From: Martinezella lusitana
Lineage (GTDB): Bacteria > Pseudomonadota > Alphaproteobacteria > Rhizobiales > Rhizobiaceae
NCBI RefSeq assembly: GCF_014207095.1
Contig: NZ_JACHBG010000005.1
Coordinates: 124,001-188,000, forward strand
Direction: 5' to 3'
Length of the DNA stretch: 64,000 bases
A program made the translations under genes and the position numbers. This document shows positions 56,864-64,000 of this stretch, piece after piece. Numbering within the stretch: the first letter of the stretch is position 1; each line of letters starts with the position of its first letter. Below the pieces are notes generated by a model. The model was not told the DNA's origin, did not search any database, and saw nothing but the letters and a program-made list of their open reading frames with translations.

Positions 56864-57706
56864 ATGCAATTTCAAGGAACTGCCGACTATATCGCAGATA
56901 AGGACCTGATGGTCGCCGTCAATGCCGCCATCAGACTGGAGCGTCCGCTTCTCGTAAAGGGTGAGCCCGGCACGGGCAAGACGGAATTGGCACGGCAGGT
57001 CGCCGCAGCGCTCGGCTTGGAACTCATCGAGTGGAACGTCAAATCGACCACCAAGGCACAGCAGGGCCTTTACGAATACGATGCCGTCTCGCGCCTGCGC
57101 GACAGCCAGCTCGGGGATGAGCGCGTTCACGATGTCCGCAACTATATTCGCCGGGGCAAGCTCTGGCAGGCCTTCACCTTGTCTCAAAAATGCGTGCTGC
57201 TCATCGACGAGATCGACAAGGCCGACATCGAGTTCCCCAACGACCTGCTTCAGGAACTCGATCGCATGGAATTCCACGTCTACGAGACCGGCGAAACCGT
57301 CCGTGCCGCCGTCCGCCCGATAGTCATCATCACGTCGAACAACGAGAAGGAGCTGCCGGACGCCTTCCTGCGCCGCTGCTTCTTTCACTATATCCGTTTC
57401 CCCGACATGGAGACGCTGGCACGCATCGTCGAGGTGCATTACCCCGGCATCAAGCAGGCGCTGGTGCATGCGGCGCTAACGCAATTCTTCGAAATCCGCG
57501 ATGTGTCGGGCTTGAAGAAAAAGCCCTCAACCTCAGAGGCTCTTGATTGGATCCGCCTGCTCGTCGCCGACGATGTCGATCCAGCCACGCTGCGCGCCGA
57601 TGCGAAGAATGCGCTGCCGAAGCTGCACGGCGCACTGCTGAAAAACGAGCAGGACGTGCATCTCTTCGAACGGCTGGCGTTCATGGCGCGTGGGCAAGGC
57701 AAATAA
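56864..57706 (+). CDS. MoxR family AAA+ ATPase
   Basis: The 280-residue ATPase has Walker A GEPGTGKTELA, Walker B VLLIDEIDKAD, sensor 1 IITSNNEKELPDAFLRRC and an arginine finger region. It is the CoxD-like type that works with VWA proteins as a chaperone for metal-enzyme maturation or protein complexes. Its normal partner, a CoxE-like VWA gene, lies at 58874, separated here by metA. Confidence 0.92.
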   Translation: MQFQGTADYIADKDLMVAVNAAIRLERPLLVKGEPGTGKTELARQVAAALGLELIEWNVKSTTKAQQGLYEYDAVSRLRDSQLGDERVHDVRNYIRRGKLWQAFTLSQKCVLLIDEIDKADIEFPNDLLQELDRMEFHVYETGETVRAAVRPIVIITSNNEKELPDAFLRRCFFHYIRFPDMETLARIVEVHYPGIKQALVHAALTQFFEIRDVSGLKKKPSTSEALDWIRLLVADDVDPATLRADAKNALPKLHGALLKNEQDVHLFERLAFMARGQGK

Positions 57707-57827
57707 TGCAGCCCCCGCGGCGAGCGTCTTGAACATCCGTAAGCGGCAACCGACATCAGAGCGCGGCCGCCAGTCCTCGCAAAGCTAGCCCATTGACCCG
57801 CCGCGACAGCGGGTTTATGGATTTTGC

Positions 57828-57885
57828 TCTGTGGTGATTTGGCCGGCCGGCTTGCAGCCACGTTAAATAAGTCGCTAAAGGGCCG
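57828..57885 (+). promoter_or_regulatory. SAM-II riboswitch
   Basis: The sequence follows the SAM-II pattern: P1 GTGG (57831-57834) with CCAC (57858-57861), TGATTT after P1, a loop rich in GGCC, then CGTTAAATAAGTCGCTAAAGG. The 3' GGCC (57881-57884) can pair with the loop as the pseudoknot. This motif was first described upstream of metA in alphaproteobacteria. When S-adenosylmethionine binds, metA expression should fall. Confidence 0.93.
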
Positions 57886-57893
57886 CGTGCGGA

Positions 57894-57924
57894 CCGGTAG
57901 CGATTCATCGCGGCCGGTTTTTTT
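57894..57924 (+). terminator. Intrinsic terminator between riboswitch and metA
   Basis: CCGG (57894-57897) pairs with CCGG (57914-57917), GCGA with TCGC, loop TTCA, followed by seven T (57918-57924). It lies 20 bases before the metA start. It is positioned to act with the SAM-II aptamer as a transcriptional switch. Confidence 0.88.
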
Positions 57925-57943
57925 GTATTTGGCGAGTGAAACA

Positions 57944-58870
57944 ATGCCCATCAAGATCCCCGATACGCTACCCGCATTCGAAACCCTCCAGAGCGAGGGC
58001 GTGCGGGTAATGACCGAAACGGTGGCGTTCCGTCAGGACATCCGCCCCCTTCAGATCGGGCTTCTCAACCTCATGCCGAACAAGATCAAGACCGAGGTCC
58101 AGATGGCGCGCCTGGTCGGCGCATCGCCGCTGCAGGTCGAGTTCTCGCTGGTGCGCATCGGCGCCCACAAGGCGAAGAACACCTCCGAGGAGCATCTGCT
58201 CTCCTTCTATGAAACCTGGGAAGAGGTGAAGCACCGCAAGTTCGACGGCTTCATCATAACCGGTGCACCGATCGAACTGCTCGAATATGAAGAGGTTACC
58301 TACTGGGACGAGATGCGGCAGATCTTCGACTGGACGACAACCAATGTCCATTCGACGATGAACGTCTGTTGGGGCGCCATGGCCGCCGCCTATCATTTCC
58401 ATGGCGTGCCGAAGCATACGCTGAAGGAAAAGGCCTTCGGCGTCTATCGCCACCAGAATCTCGCGCCATCCTCCGTCTACCTCAACGGCTTCTCCGACGA
58501 TTTCGCCATTCCCGTCTCGCGCTGGACGGAAGTGCGCCGCGATGACATCGAGAAGGTTCCGAGCCTGCAGATTCTGATGGAATCGAGCGAGATGGGCGTC
58601 TGCCTCGTGCACGAGCAGGCCTGCAACCGGCTCTACATGTTCAATCACGTGGAGTATGATTCCACCTCGCTGGCGGATGAGTATTTCCGCGATGTGAATG
58701 CGGGCGTGCCGATCAAGATGCCGCACAACTACTTCCCGCATAATGACCCGGAAATTCCGCCGCAGAACCGGTGGCGCAGCCATGCCCATCTGTTCTTCGG
58801 CAACTGGATCAACGAGATCTACCAGACCACGCCGTACGATCTGGAGGAGATCGGCCAGGAAAGGACCTGA
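57944..58870 (+). CDS. metA: Homoserine O-acyltransferase
   Basis: The 308-residue enzyme acylates homoserine, the first committed step of methionine synthesis. [16 protein letters not shown] holds the active cysteine and GVYRHQ and HPEY-like FNHVEYD blocks supply the remaining triad. MetA enzymes use either succinyl- or acetyl-CoA; which one is used here cannot be read by eye. Start [10 protein letters not shown]. It is controlled by the SAM-II riboswitch and terminator upstream, and lies four bases before the VWA gene. Confidence 0.95.
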   Translation: MPIKIPDTLPAFETLQSEGVRVMTETVAFRQDIRPLQIGLLNLMPNKIKTEVQMARLVGASPLQVEFSLVRIGAHKAKNTSEEHLLSFYETWEEVKHRKFDGFIITGAPIELLEYEEVTYWDEMRQIFDWTTTNVHSTMNVCWGAMAAAYHFHGVPKHTLKEKAFGVYRHQNLAPSSVYLNGFSDDFAIPVSRWTEVRRDDIEKVPSLQILMESSEMGVCLVHEQACNRLYMFNHVEYDSTSLADEYFRDVNAGVPIKMPHNYFPHNDPEIPPQNRWRSHAHLFFGNWINEIYQTTPYDLEEIGQERT

Positions 58871-58873
58871 GGC

Positions 58874-60067
58874 TTGTTCATTCCCTTCTTCCTGAAACTG
58901 AAGGAAGCGAAGGTACCGGTGACGCTCCGGGAATTCCTGTCGCTGCTTGAAGGAATGGAAGAAGGGATTGCCGACTATGACATCGAGGCATTCTACTATC
59001 TGGCGCGCACGACGCTCATCAAGGACGAGCGCTTCATCGACCGCTACGACCAGGTCTTCGCCGATTATTTCCGCGGCGTGGAAGCGATCCGCGGCAGTGC
59101 CGAGGGGGAGGCAGTCGAAGCGACCACCATTCCCGAAGAATGGCTGCGCAAGCTCGCCGAACGGCATCTGACCGAAGAGGAAAGAAGAGAGATCGAGGCC
59201 CTTGGCGGCTTCGAGAAGCTGATGGAGACGCTGCGCCAACGGCTGGCCGAGCAAAAGGGCCGGCATCAGGGCGGCTCCAAATGGATCGGCACGGCCGGCA
59301 CCTCGCCCTTCGGCGCCTATGGCTACAATCCGGAGGGCGTGCGCATCGGCCAGGAAACATCGCGCCACCGCCGCGCGGTCAAGGTGTGGGATCGCCGCGA
59401 CTTCAAGAATCTCGACGATGGCGTCGAGCTTGGCACCCGCAATATCAAGGTGGCACTGAAACGGCTTCGCCGATGGGTGCGCGAGGGCGCCGCCGAGGAG
59501 CTCGATCTTTCCGGCACCATCCGCTCCACCGCCGAGCATGGCTATCTCGACGTCCAGACGCGGCCGGAACGGCGCAATGCCGTCAAGCTATTGATGTTTT
59601 TCGATGTCGGCGGCTCGATGGACGATCATATCCGCGTGGTCGAGGAGTTGTTTTCCGCCGCGCGATCAGAGTTTCGCCACATGGAATATTTCTATTTCCA
59701 CAACTGCCTCTACGAAGGCGTGTGGAAGGACAATCGCCGCCGGCGCGTCGACGTCACGGCGACAACCGATCTCATCCGCACCTTCGGCCCCGACTACCGG
59801 GTCGTCTTCGTCGGCGATGCCTCGATGAGCCCCTACGAAATCAACCATCCCGGCGGCTCGGTGGAGCATTGGAACAAGGAAGCGGGCGAAGCCTGGCTTG
59901 GCCGAGTGACCGGCCATTTCCGCAAATGCATCTGGCTCAACCCCGTGCCGGAAAACTATTGGGGCTACACGACCTCGATCTCCATCATCCGCCGCCTGAT
60001 GAGCGACCGCATGTACCCGCTGACACTCGGCGGACTGGAGAAGGCGACGAAGGAATTGTCACGCTGA
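58874..60067 (+). CDS. CoxE-like VWA domain protein
   Basis: The 397-residue protein has an N-terminal helical half and a C-terminal VWA domain (LLMFFDVGGSMDDH as the metal-ion site, then FHNCLYEGVWKDN and VVFVGDASMSPYEI). The MIDAS reads DVGGS, with Gly where many have DxSxS. It uses a TTG start close to the metA stop, so it should be read from the metA transcript. It is the usual partner of MoxR proteins such as that at 56864. Its last 92 bases are repeated at 61159. Confidence 0.9.
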   Translation: MFIPFFLKLKEAKVPVTLREFLSLLEGMEEGIADYDIEAFYYLARTTLIKDERFIDRYDQVFADYFRGVEAIRGSAEGEAVEATTIPEEWLRKLAERHLTEEERREIEALGGFEKLMETLRQRLAEQKGRHQGGSKWIGTAGTSPFGAYGYNPEGVRIGQETSRHRRAVKVWDRRDFKNLDDGVELGTRNIKVALKRLRRWVREGAAEELDLSGTIRSTAEHGYLDVQTRPERRNAVKLLMFFDVGGSMDDHIRVVEELFSAARSEFRHMEYFYFHNCLYEGVWKDNRRRRVDVTATTDLIRTFGPDYRVVFVGDASMSPYEINHPGGSVEHWNKEAGEAWLGRVTGHFRKCIWLNPVPENYWGYTTSISIIRRLMSDRMYPLTLGGLEKATKELSR

Positions 60068-60197
60068 ACGTGATAAATTCGTACAGCATGAATCCGGAAA
60101 GTCGAGTGCGCGCAAACCGTCCAACTTGACCGTGTGCCATCAAGATGATTTGCCATGCCTCCTGAACTGAAGGTTTGACAAAAGGCGCACAAGCAAA

Positions 60198-61058
60198 ATG
60201 CAAGTCAATAGCAGCATCACCGCAGCGACAGCCCTCATGTTGGCGCTGTCCGCTTGGACCGATGTATTATTTGCTTCCAGCCTCACGCCAATGAAAACGG
60301 CGCCAGAAGCAACGTGTTTTTCAGCAAGAGGTGAGCAGGCCATTGCCCTGTGCACGACTGAACTCGCTGAGCAAAAGTCGCCTGACGCCTTCGCCAATCG
60401 GGCCGAAGCATACGGCTTTGCAATGCAATACGACAAGGCTGTGGCCGATTACACCAGCGCGATAGAGCTTTCCGAGCCAAAGGGGGTCATGCTCCCAACA
60501 TACTATCAGAACAGAGCCGGCGCATATTTCTCCATGAAGAAATATGAGCTGGCGATCCAGGACTACACAAGAGCTTTGGATTTAAATCCAAAGCTCAGCA
60601 CCGATTTTGTCAGCCGAGGAATGGCTTACGCTGCCTTGAACAAAGACAAGGAAGCGTTTGCGGATTTTGACAGAGCTATGGAAGACAAATTTGCAAAGCC
60701 AGTTACCCTTCGTGTCCGGGCTGACCTCCTGTTGACCAGGGGCGAGCCGGATCGCGCGATTCAGGATTATCGGGATTGCCTTACACTTCAGCCCAAGAAT
60801 GCTTATGCAATGATTGGAATAGCCAACGCATATTTGAAGAAAAACATGATCGATTCAGCATTTTCTCAATATGATCTTGCCCTCTCCACCCAGCCAATCT
60901 GCGCTGAATGCCTGATCGCTCGTGGTGATGCTTTTGCCAAAATTGGCAATCAGGAGAAAGCAATAGCGGACTATAACGCCGCCCTGGCCTTTCCAGATCA
61001 GTTCATCGCTCCGGCTACCAAAAAAGATGCAGAAGCCGCACTGCGCAAGCTTCAGTAG
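60198..61058 (+). CDS. Exported TPR-repeat protein
   Basis: The 286-residue protein has a signal peptide (MQVNSSITAATALMLALSAW) and about six tetratricopeptide repeats from residue 50 on, for example FANRAEAYGFAMQYDKAVADYTSAIEL and YYQNRAGAYFSMKKYELAIQDYTRALDLNP. It is a periplasmic scaffold by prediction; the partner is unknown. Its codon use is visibly richer in A/T than flanking genes. It sits between the VWA gene and a partial copy of that gene's 3' end, consistent with a later insertion or local rearrangement. Confidence 0.85.
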   Translation: MQVNSSITAATALMLALSAWTDVLFASSLTPMKTAPEATCFSARGEQAIALCTTELAEQKSPDAFANRAEAYGFAMQYDKAVADYTSAIELSEPKGVMLPTYYQNRAGAYFSMKKYELAIQDYTRALDLNPKLSTDFVSRGMAYAALNKDKEAFADFDRAMEDKFAKPVTLRVRADLLLTRGEPDRAIQDYRDCLTLQPKNAYAMIGIANAYLKKNMIDSAFSQYDLALSTQPICAECLIARGDAFAKIGNQEKAIADYNAALAFPDQFIAPATKKDAEAALRKLQ

Positions 61059-61158
61059 CCGGCGATACTGCGCCTCCATGTAAGGTAAGCATCCTAAGTC
61101 GCAGCATTTCTACCGATGTATCAGCTTTGACCGGTTGCTGGAAAATAGTTGGACTAGG

Positions 61159-61250
61159 CGATATCCATCATCCGCCGCCTGATGATCGACCGCTTGTATC
61201 CCCTGACACTCGGCGGGCTGGAAAGGGCGACGAAGGAATTGTCGCGCTGA
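61159..61250 (+). pseudogene. Duplicated 3' end of the VWA gene
   Basis: These 92 bases match 59976-60067 at about 83 positions, with no gap and the same stop codon. Translated, both copies share ISIIRRLM, YPLTLGGLE and ATKELSR. Weaker similarity (GGAAAA...TTGG) continues about 25 bases upstream. The copy has no start codon and cannot be expressed as a protein. It marks a duplication, or the remnant of a second VWA gene lost by deletion. Confidence 0.9.
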
Positions 61251-61299
61251 GCATTCTATCGCTCAACGACTTCAGCCCTGCCGCCGCATTCGAGAGGGT

Positions 61300-61857
61300 C
61301 TATGCGCCTGCCTTGCGATAGGCTGCAACAGAGAGCCAGATTGCCGAAAGCAGGAAGTAGAACGCGCCGAACCCGACATAGGGAGTGATGTCCAAAATCG
61401 TCGGCGCTGCCGTGCCGAGCGATCGGCTGATCATGAAGCCGCCGGCGAGGGCCGATTGGGCACCACTCAGGATCATCACCCATTGTGCACCATAGTGACG
61501 CCAGCGCCTTACTCCGGTGTAGAGCTGCAGCAACCCCGAAAAGATCGCCCAAATCCCGAACACCGCCAGAACGGCATAGGTGCTGTTGCTAACGGCAACG
61601 ATCACGGCAAGCGCGGTGACCGTGCTGACGACGACATTCAATGCCTGCGAGGAATTGGCTTTCAGACCACCGTTTGCCTGCGCGTCAACCAGATTGGCGA
61701 GGGCGTCCCATGCCGGGTAGATCACGAGCAAGAATGCGGTTGCATCGGGTTGCCCCCGGAGGAGAATGGCGGCGGCAATCCAGGCGATGGAGAAGAGTGC
61801 ACGGACGAAATAATAGGATCGCAGCCAGTTCGATTGGCTTAGGGAGTTGCTTGGCAT
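61300..61857 (-). CDS. DUF308 family membrane protein
   Basis: The 185-residue protein has about five or six hydrophobic segments (YYFVRALFSIAWIAAAILL, FLLVIYPAWDALANLV, VVVSTVTALAVIVAV, AVLAVFGIWAIFSGLLQLY, WVMILSGAQSALAGGF, GAFYFLLSAIWLSV). This is the small HdeD/DUF308-type layout. It is divergent from the TetR gene at 61998 with two matching operators in between, so it is the likely repressed target. The function is unknown. Confidence 0.85.
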   Translation of the reverse strand: MPSNSLSQSNWLRSYYFVRALFSIAWIAAAILLRGQPDATAFLLVIYPAWDALANLVDAQANGGLKANSSQALNVVVSTVTALAVIVAVSNSTYAVLAVFGIWAIFSGLLQLYTGVRRWRHYGAQWVMILSGAQSALAGGFMISRSLGTAAPTILDITPYVGFGAFYFLLSAIWLSVAAYRKAGA

Positions 61858-61881
61858 CGGTAAGCTCCAGATTGAAATCTA

Positions 61882-61893
61882 CCTACTAGTAGG
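61882..61893. promoter_or_regulatory. TetR-type operator upstream of the DUF308 gene
   Basis: CCTACTAGTAGG is a perfect 12-bp palindrome 25 bases before the DUF308 start. It shares CCTAC/GTAGG halves with the site at 61975, which points to the same regulator. Confidence 0.7.
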
Positions 61894-61974
61894 AAGGCTA
61901 AATCCATGAGTCAACCTAATGCTCGAACACCTCTTTGTGAGGGATCGGAGATACCGTGAAACCTTGACAAACAA

Positions 61975-61990
61975 CCTACCAGAAGGTAGG
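61975..61990. promoter_or_regulatory. TetR-type operator upstream of the TetR gene
   Basis: CCTACC-agaa-GGTAGG is a 6-4-6 inverted repeat eight bases before the TetR start. Its right half overlaps the ribosome site region, so binding would block autogenous expression. Confidence 0.7.
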
Positions 61991-61997
61991 CAGCAAC

Positions 61998-62585
61998 ATG
62001 AAATCAATGACTTCCACATCCGAAAAAATTCTCGACACCGCACAATCCCTCATCGTCGCGGGTGGCTACAATGGGTTCAGCTATGCTGATATTTCGGCTG
62101 CGATCGGCATCAGAAAGGCCAGCATCCACCACCATTTCCCGACGAAAGCCGAGCTGGTTTCGGTGCTGGTGGATCGCTACCGGCAACAGGCTGAAGCGGG
62201 GCTGAATTCTCTTCGCGAGCAGTTCTCAAGCCCTACCGAACAACTGCAGTCCTATGTGAATTTCTGGCAGACATGCATTCGAGATGCCTCTCTGCCCTTC
62301 TGCGTCTGCGCGATGCTTGCCTGCGAGATGCAAATGCTGCCGGCAGAGGTCGCATCCCGCGTCCGTGCGCATTTCAATGGTCTCGCCCAATGGCTCACCT
62401 CGGTACTGGAAACCGGAACAAGAGCGAGCCTGTTCAGCTTGGCCAAACGACCGGAAGAAGAGGCCCAAATACTGATGGCATCCGCCCATGGAGCGATGCT
62501 CTCTGCGAGGACTCTCGGCGATCCCGAACTGTTCACCGCGATCGTCTCCCCTCAGATTGCCAGGTTGCTGACGCCGCACAGCTAG
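61998..62585 (+). CDS. TetR family regulator
   Basis: The 195-residue protein has the helix-turn-helix SLIVAGGYNGFSYADISAAIGIRKASIHHHFPTKAELVSVL and a C-terminal domain with CAMLACEMQMLPAEVASRV. It is the subgroup often paired with small membrane proteins or reductases. Two CCTAC operators mark it as autoregulated and as the regulator of the divergent DUF308 gene. The ligand is unknown. Confidence 0.9.
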   Translation: MKSMTSTSEKILDTAQSLIVAGGYNGFSYADISAAIGIRKASIHHHFPTKAELVSVLVDRYRQQAEAGLNSLREQFSSPTEQLQSYVNFWQTCIRDASLPFCVCAMLACEMQMLPAEVASRVRAHFNGLAQWLTSVLETGTRASLFSLAKRPEEEAQILMASAHGAMLSARTLGDPELFTAIVSPQIARLLTPHS

Positions 62586-62653
62586 GGAGCGGCCAGCCGA
62601 AAATCCCCCACAGATGCACCTGCCGCACACTCCAACAACCGAAGGCAAATGCT

Positions 62654-62684
62654 GGAGAGGGCAGCCCTTAACGCCGCCCTCTCC
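62654..62684. terminator. Hairpin terminator between convergent genes
   Basis: GGAGAGGGC (62654-62662) pairs perfectly with GCCCTCTCC (62676-62684), with a 13-base loop. It lies between the convergent TetR and GNAT genes, five bases from the GNAT stop. T tracts on both sides are weak. Confidence 0.6.
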
Positions 62685-62689
62685 TGTGT

Positions 62690-63142
62690 TCAGCCCTTCA
62701 GCAACATATCTGCATTCTCGAATGGCGGGCCCTCATCGTCTTCGGCTCGTCTCGACAATTCCTCGAACCCAAGGCTCTTGTAGAAGGAGAATGCCCGCGC
62801 GTTCTCGGTATAAACTTCCAGCCGCAGCTTGCCTTTCAGCTTCAGAGCATGGGCAACCAAGAGCCTGCCGATGCCATGTCCTTGATAGTCGGGTGCGACG
62901 AACAAGCCGCCGATGAAGGTGTCGAGCAGGCTGATGAAGCCGGCCGGTTTTCCCTGATAGCAGGCGACCCAGGTCCCCGCGCTTGGGAGGTATTGTGTTT
63001 CGATCAGAATGCGCTGTTCTAGCAGGCGCTCTCTGCCGATGAAGGCGTGGGCGCGATGCGATGCGCCAAACCAGATGGCCGATAGTGCTTGGAGGTCCGC
63101 CGCCTGTTCATAGGCGCGCATCGATATGTTCAGGTTTTTCAT
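62690..63142 (-). CDS. GNAT family N-acetyltransferase
   Basis: The 150-residue enzyme has the acetyl-CoA-binding motif VAPDYQGHGIGRLLVAHAL (Q/RxxGxG/A form) and the C-terminal motif LRLEVYTENARAFSFYKSLGFEE. It is close to the YjaB/PhnO-like small-molecule acetyltransferases. The start MKNLNISMRAY is preferred; the longer open frame upstream has no ribosome site. The acceptor substrate is unknown. Confidence 0.88.
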   Translation of the reverse strand: MKNLNISMRAYEQAADLQALSAIWFGASHRAHAFIGRERLLEQRILIETQYLPSAGTWVACYQGKPAGFISLLDTFIGGLFVAPDYQGHGIGRLLVAHALKLKGKLRLEVYTENARAFSFYKSLGFEELSRRAEDDEGPPFENADMLLKG

Positions 63143-63528
63143 GATGTGACCTGCAGAAAAAATGCAAACAAAGACAGCGTCCAATCGGAACGCTACGCAC
63201 ACCGCATTGCGCGATTCAGCTAAAGTCTCTGCGCATAAATCTCCTGCCGTTGGGTGCACTGCCCAAGGCAAGCACCTGAATGTTTCAATATCAGTTGCGC
63301 GCCATCGCGTCACCATCGGCGCCTGCGGTTTATCATCTCCTCTTGGCCGACTGTCGTACGCCCTGCACATTTGCGGCGCAGGTTTGTCTTCCGAAGCGAT
63401 GAAAGAAATCCGAGTGAGGCTTGATCCCCCATCGCCCGCCCCTAACTTTCGCAATCGAATCGGTTGCGGAACGACGCGAATGGGGTAGGGTCTGGCCTTG
63501 CCTTTTCGATAGCCATGGATGAGCTGAT
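63143..63528. other. Intergenic region, no gene seen
   Basis: These 386 bases lie between the divergent GNAT and aldose epimerase genes. Open frames here are short and lack family features. Promoters for both genes are expected but no clear box is visible. Confidence 0.4.
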
Positions 63529-64000
63529 ATGACGGAAAATGCTTTGCAGCGGGAAGTTTTTGGAACGACGGCCGATGGGGAAACCGTCTATCGCGTCAAG
63601 ATCGTCGGCGGCGGTTTGACCGCGCACGTCATCTCGTGGGGCGCCGTCATCCAGGACCTGCGACTTGAGGGCCACCAGCCTGCCCTACTGCTCGGCTTCG
63701 ACAATTTCGCCGACTACCCCGCCCATTCCTCCTATTTCGGCGCCACGCCCGGCCGCTGCGCAAATCGCATCGGCGCCGGCCACTTCACGCTTGATGGCAA
63801 GCAGTACCAGTTGGAGCTCAACGAGAAGGGCGTCACCCATCTGCACGGCGGCAAGGACAATATCGCCAAACGCAACTGGACCATCGTCGAGCACGATACC
63901 GACCACGTCGTCCTGAAAATCGTCGATCCCGATAGCCGCGCCGGCTATCCCGGCAACTGCACGATCCAGGCGACCTATCGCGTGCACGGTAACGGTGAGC
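63529..64000 (+). CDS. galM: Aldose 1-epimerase, 3' end beyond the window
   Basis: It interconverts alpha and beta anomers of hexoses. The visible 157 residues show the galactose mutarotase start: FGTTADGETVYRVKI, ISWGAVIQDL, LLGFDNFADY, then FGATPGRCANRIGAG (substrate-binding Asn-Arg) and THLHGGKDN. GGATGAG precedes the ATG. The reading frame is open at base 64000, so the C-terminal half with the catalytic glutamate is not seen. Confidence 0.92.
   Translation, partial: MTENALQREVFGTTADGETVYRVKIVGGGLTAHVISWGAVIQDLRLEGHQPALLLGFDNFADYPAHSSYFGATPGRCANRIGAGHFTLDGKQYQLELNEKGVTHLHGGKDNIAKRNWTIVEHDTDHVVLKIVDPDSRAGYPGNCTIQATYRVHGNGE

Noticed and set aside
57968..59539. A 523-codon minus-strand frame across metA and the VWA gene
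   Set aside because: It crosses two well supported genes in antisense and shows no motif.
61127..61321. A 64-codon open frame overlapping the VWA fragment
   Set aside because: It reads the duplicated segment in a different frame from the original gene. The segment is better explained as a non-coding remnant.

Overview
The window is about 64 kb of GC-rich, densely coded chromosome-type DNA from an alphaproteobacterium, most likely Rhizobiaceae (Rhizobium or a close relative). Evidence for this is the hut operon using the HutF route, carbohydrate ABC operons alternating with Gfo/Idh/MocA dehydrogenases, a SAM-II riboswitch in front of metA, GC-rich intergenic palindromes of rhizobial type, and an amino acid:[carrier protein] ligase cluster. 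I saw no rRNA, tRNA, CRISPR array, intact insertion sequence or prophage.

Layout. 0-8.1 kb: histidine utilisation. hutI-hutH-hutU-hutD run leftward, hutF-hutC rightward, and a HutC operator palindrome lies between them. A sulfite-oxidase-like molybdoenzyme follows hutD. 8.1-15 kb: a dispersed repeat, two small envelope proteins, an RND efflux pump (permease plus adaptor) with its divergent TetR regulator and an AcrR-like operator, then an Lrp regulator. 15-21 kb: a divergent heme-dioxygenase-like gene, mntH, a large M23 peptidase-like envelope protein, a TetR regulator and a DUF427 protein. 21-28.6 kb: a complete sugar ABC importer, with a terminator-like hairpin between the binding-protein gene and the permease genes. 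It is divergent from a ROK regulator, a dehydrogenase and a ThuA-like protein.

28.6-48.1 kb: a large carbohydrate-catabolism region. It holds an orphan binding protein, a LacI regulator, a DUF2264 protein, a 2-hydroxyacid dehydrogenase, three Gfo/Idh/MocA proteins, an enolase-superfamily enzyme, a TetR regulator with two matching operators, a second ABC importer and a GH2 glycosidase. The orphan binding protein is a paralogue of the binding protein in the second importer, so one transport system may serve both halves.

48.2-51.5 kb: the least understood system in the window, a compact four-gene operon. It encodes a carrier protein, an acyl-CoA-dehydrogenase-like flavoprotein, a truncated seryl-tRNA-synthetase-like amino acid:[carrier protein] ligase and a DUF1839 protein. 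The predicted chemistry is loading of an amino acid on a phosphopantetheine arm followed by modification. The product is unknown.

51.9-54.8 kb: elongation factor P with its beta-lysylation enzymes EpmA and EpmB. 54.8-64 kb: an SbmA/BacA-type ABC protein with a degenerate ATPase domain, a MoxR ATPase, metA under a SAM-II riboswitch and terminator, and a CoxE-like VWA protein whose 3' end is repeated about 1.2 kb downstream beyond an A/T-richer TPR gene. Then come a DUF308/TetR pair with two operators, a GNAT acetyltransferase, and the start of an aldose 1-epimerase cut by the window end.
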